Positions 61,446 to 64,000 of a stretch of 64,000 nucleotides of DNA are shown piece by piece. The DNA is taken from assembly GCF_022179725.1 (NCBI RefSeq), contig NZ_BPRC01000009.1:1-64000 (forward strand). The letters are read 5' to 3'. A program made the translations under genes and the position numbers. The notes under the pieces were generated by a model. That model was not told the origin of the DNA and ran no database searches. It saw only the letters and a list, made by a program, of their open reading frames with translations. The DNA comes from Methylorubrum aminovorans (GTDB lineage Bacteria; Pseudomonadota; Alphaproteobacteria; Rhizobiales; Beijerinckiaceae). Position 1 is the stretch's first letter; each line of letters begins with the position of its first letter.

Positions 61446-62696
61446 TCAGGCGGTGGCCTCCGTCACCGCCGTCACGGCGGCAATCAGGCGGTCGAAATCC
61501 TCCGCCTCAATGCTCAGCGCGGGGGTGAGGTAGACGATGTCCCCGAACGGCCGCACCCAGACGCCACGCTCGACGAAGCGGCGCTTCAGGTCGGCGAGAT
61601 CGGGGGCATTCGCGAACTGCACCGCGCCGATGGCGCCGAGCACCCGCACGTCCCGCACGCCGGCCACCCGACGGAGCGGCGCGAGTCCCGCCTCCAGGCG
61701 CGCGGCGATGGCGTGGGCCTGGGTCAAGCGGGGCTCGAATTCGAACAGGTCGAGACTGGCATTGGCCGCCGCGCAGGCGAGCGGGTTCGCCATGAAGGTC
61801 GGGCCGTGCATCAAGGCCGCCGCAGGATCGTCCGACCAGAAGGCGGAGAAGATTTCGGTGGTGGCCACCGTCGCGGCGAGCGCCATCGTCCCGCCGGTGA
61901 GCGCCTTCGACAGGCAGAGAATGTCGGGCACGATCCCTGCTTGCTCGCAGGCGAACATCGTCCCGGTGCGGCCGAACCCGGTGAAGATCTCGTCGGCGAT
62001 GAGCGGCAGGCCGTGGCGGCGGGCGAGCCGGGCGACGGTGGCGAGCACCTCCGGCGGATGGGTCAGCATTCCGCCTGCGCCCTGCACCAGCGGCTCGATG
62101 ATCACCGCCGCGAGTTCGTGGCGGTGGCGGGCGAGCGCCGCGTCGAGGGCCGCTTCCTGGCCTGCGTCGCGCGGAAGCTCGCAAAAGACCTGTGCCGGCA
62201 GGTAGGCGCCGAAGCGGCGGTGCATCCCCTCCTCGGGATCGCAAGCCGACATCGCGCCCATGGTGTCGCCGTGATAACCGCCGCGGAAGGCAAGGACGCG
62301 GGTGCGGCCGGTCTCGCCGCGGTTGAGCCAGAGCTGCACCGCCATCTTCAGCGCCACCTCAACGGCGACCGAGCCGGAATCGGTGAAGAAGACGTGGTTG
62401 AGCTCACCCGGCAGCAAGGCGGCGAGGCGCGCCCCCAGCCGCTCGGCCGGAGCGTGGGTGAGGCCCCCGAACATCACGTGCGGCATGCGCAGCAGTTGGT
62501 CGGCCATCGCTGCGGCGATGTAGGGGTGGTTGTAGCCGTGAACGGCGGTCCACCACGAGGCGATGCCGTCGATCAGTTCCCGCCCGCCCTTGAGCGTGAT
62601 GCGCGTGCCCCGCGTCGCGATCGCCTCCAGCGGCGGCGCGGCCGTCTTCATCTGGGTGTAGGGCCGCCAGAGGTGGTGCTGATTGAGCGCGGTCAT
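61446..62696 (-). CDS. bioA: Adenosylmethionine--8-amino-7-oxononanoate transaminase
   Basis: A 416-residue class III aminotransferase of biotin synthesis. HHLWRPYTQMKTAAPPL is the BioA-specific N-terminus; FFTDSGSVAVEVALKMAVQL, FRGGYHGDTMGAMSACDPEE, LIADEIFTGFGRTGTMFACE (cofactor Asp) and LCLSKALTGGTMALA (Schiff-base Lys) define the PLP site; GPTFMANPLACAAA closes it. No other bio gene lies in the window. It stands upstream of nothing on its strand within 200 bases and is probably transcribed singly. Confidence 0.95.
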   Translation of the reverse strand: MTALNQHHLWRPYTQMKTAAPPLEAIATRGTRITLKGGRELIDGIASWWTAVHGYNHPYIAAAMADQLLRMPHVMFGGLTHAPAERLGARLAALLPGELNHVFFTDSGSVAVEVALKMAVQLWLNRGETGRTRVLAFRGGYHGDTMGAMSACDPEEGMHRRFGAYLPAQVFCELPRDAGQEAALDAALARHRHELAAVIIEPLVQGAGGMLTHPPEVLATVARLARRHGLPLIADEIFTGFGRTGTMFACEQAGIVPDILCLSKALTGGTMALAATVATTEIFSAFWSDDPAAALMHGPTFMANPLACAAANASLDLFEFEPRLTQAHAIAARLEAGLAPLRRVAGVRDVRVLGAIGAVQFANAPDLADLKRRFVERGVWVRPFGDIVYLTPALSIEAEDFDRLIAAVTAVTEATA

Positions 62697-62841
62697 GGGC
62701 GGGGGATGAGGGGTGGGGGCCGCCGAGTCAAACGCGCAGCCGCCCCCTGTTCGGGCGAGGGTAGCCCCCCGAAGGCGGCCGCGTGAGGGGAGCGCCGCTT
62801 CCGGACGGGTCCGTGCCAGCCCTCGCCTCCTGCTTCGCAGA

Positions 62842-62870
62842 CCCCTCCCCCCCGCAGGGGGGGCGGGGTT
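62842..62870 (-). terminator. C-run/G-run hairpin after gcvP
   Basis: ACCCC and seven C pair with seven G and GGGGT (one mismatch) around a 3-base loop, 12 bases past the gcvP stop. It may terminate gcvP; the G run could also form a quadruplex. Confidence 0.5.
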
Positions 62871-62882
62871 CAGGCGCGCGCT

Positions 62883-64000
<1,118 letters not shown>

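Overview
The window is high-GC DNA from an alphaproteobacterium of the order Hyphomicrobiales, most likely a Methylobacterium or Methylorubrum. The evidence is the CtrA master regulator beside flagellar genes, a DUF3297 protein, GANTC sites ahead of ctrA, malic enzyme with a phosphotransacetylase-like tail, and two palindromic repeat types common in this order. The species call is an inference, because no marker RNA gene is present.

Layout. 610-17838 is a long one-directional run of about 17 mostly secreted or envelope-anchored proteins. It includes a periplasmic caspase-like protease with Sel1 repeats, a DUF4384-type protein, a duplicated DMP19-like protein, a trypsin-like protease and an OmpA-like protein; many genes overlap by 1-4 bases. 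It is the best candidate here for an undescribed system. 17938-22591 holds tex and two capsule-export genes (KpsT-like ATPase, KpsE-like membrane protein). 22684-28211 holds a stress protein, flhA and a chemoreceptor whose natural N-terminus appears to be frameshifted. 28435-34989 holds a flippase-like membrane protein, fliJ, fliI, the divergent ctrA, a DUF3297 protein and an acetyltransferase. 35053-39040 holds maeB and an acetamidase/formamidase gene broken by an in-frame TGA.

39451-44955 (minus strand) is a four-gene glycosyltransferase operon with translational overlaps. 45144-50628 holds an M20 peptidase and, divergently, a three-subunit molybdenum hydroxylase (aldehyde/xanthine oxidase type). 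50781-53758 holds crcB, an EamA-type protein, a D-Ala-D-Ala dipeptidase, two small unknown proteins and a MarR regulator. 54001-60844 is a polysaccharide cluster: a double GT2 glycosyltransferase, then rfbF, rfbG, a sugar C-methyltransferase, an RfbC-type epimerase and a reductase/epimerase. Together these predict a CDP-linked, C-methyl-branched 6-deoxy sugar. A single-domain response regulator, bioA and the 3' end of gcvP close the window on the minus strand.

No tRNA, rRNA, CRISPR array, insertion sequence or phage gene was recognised. All domain calls rest on reading the translated sequence and on knowledge of the families; no database search was run.
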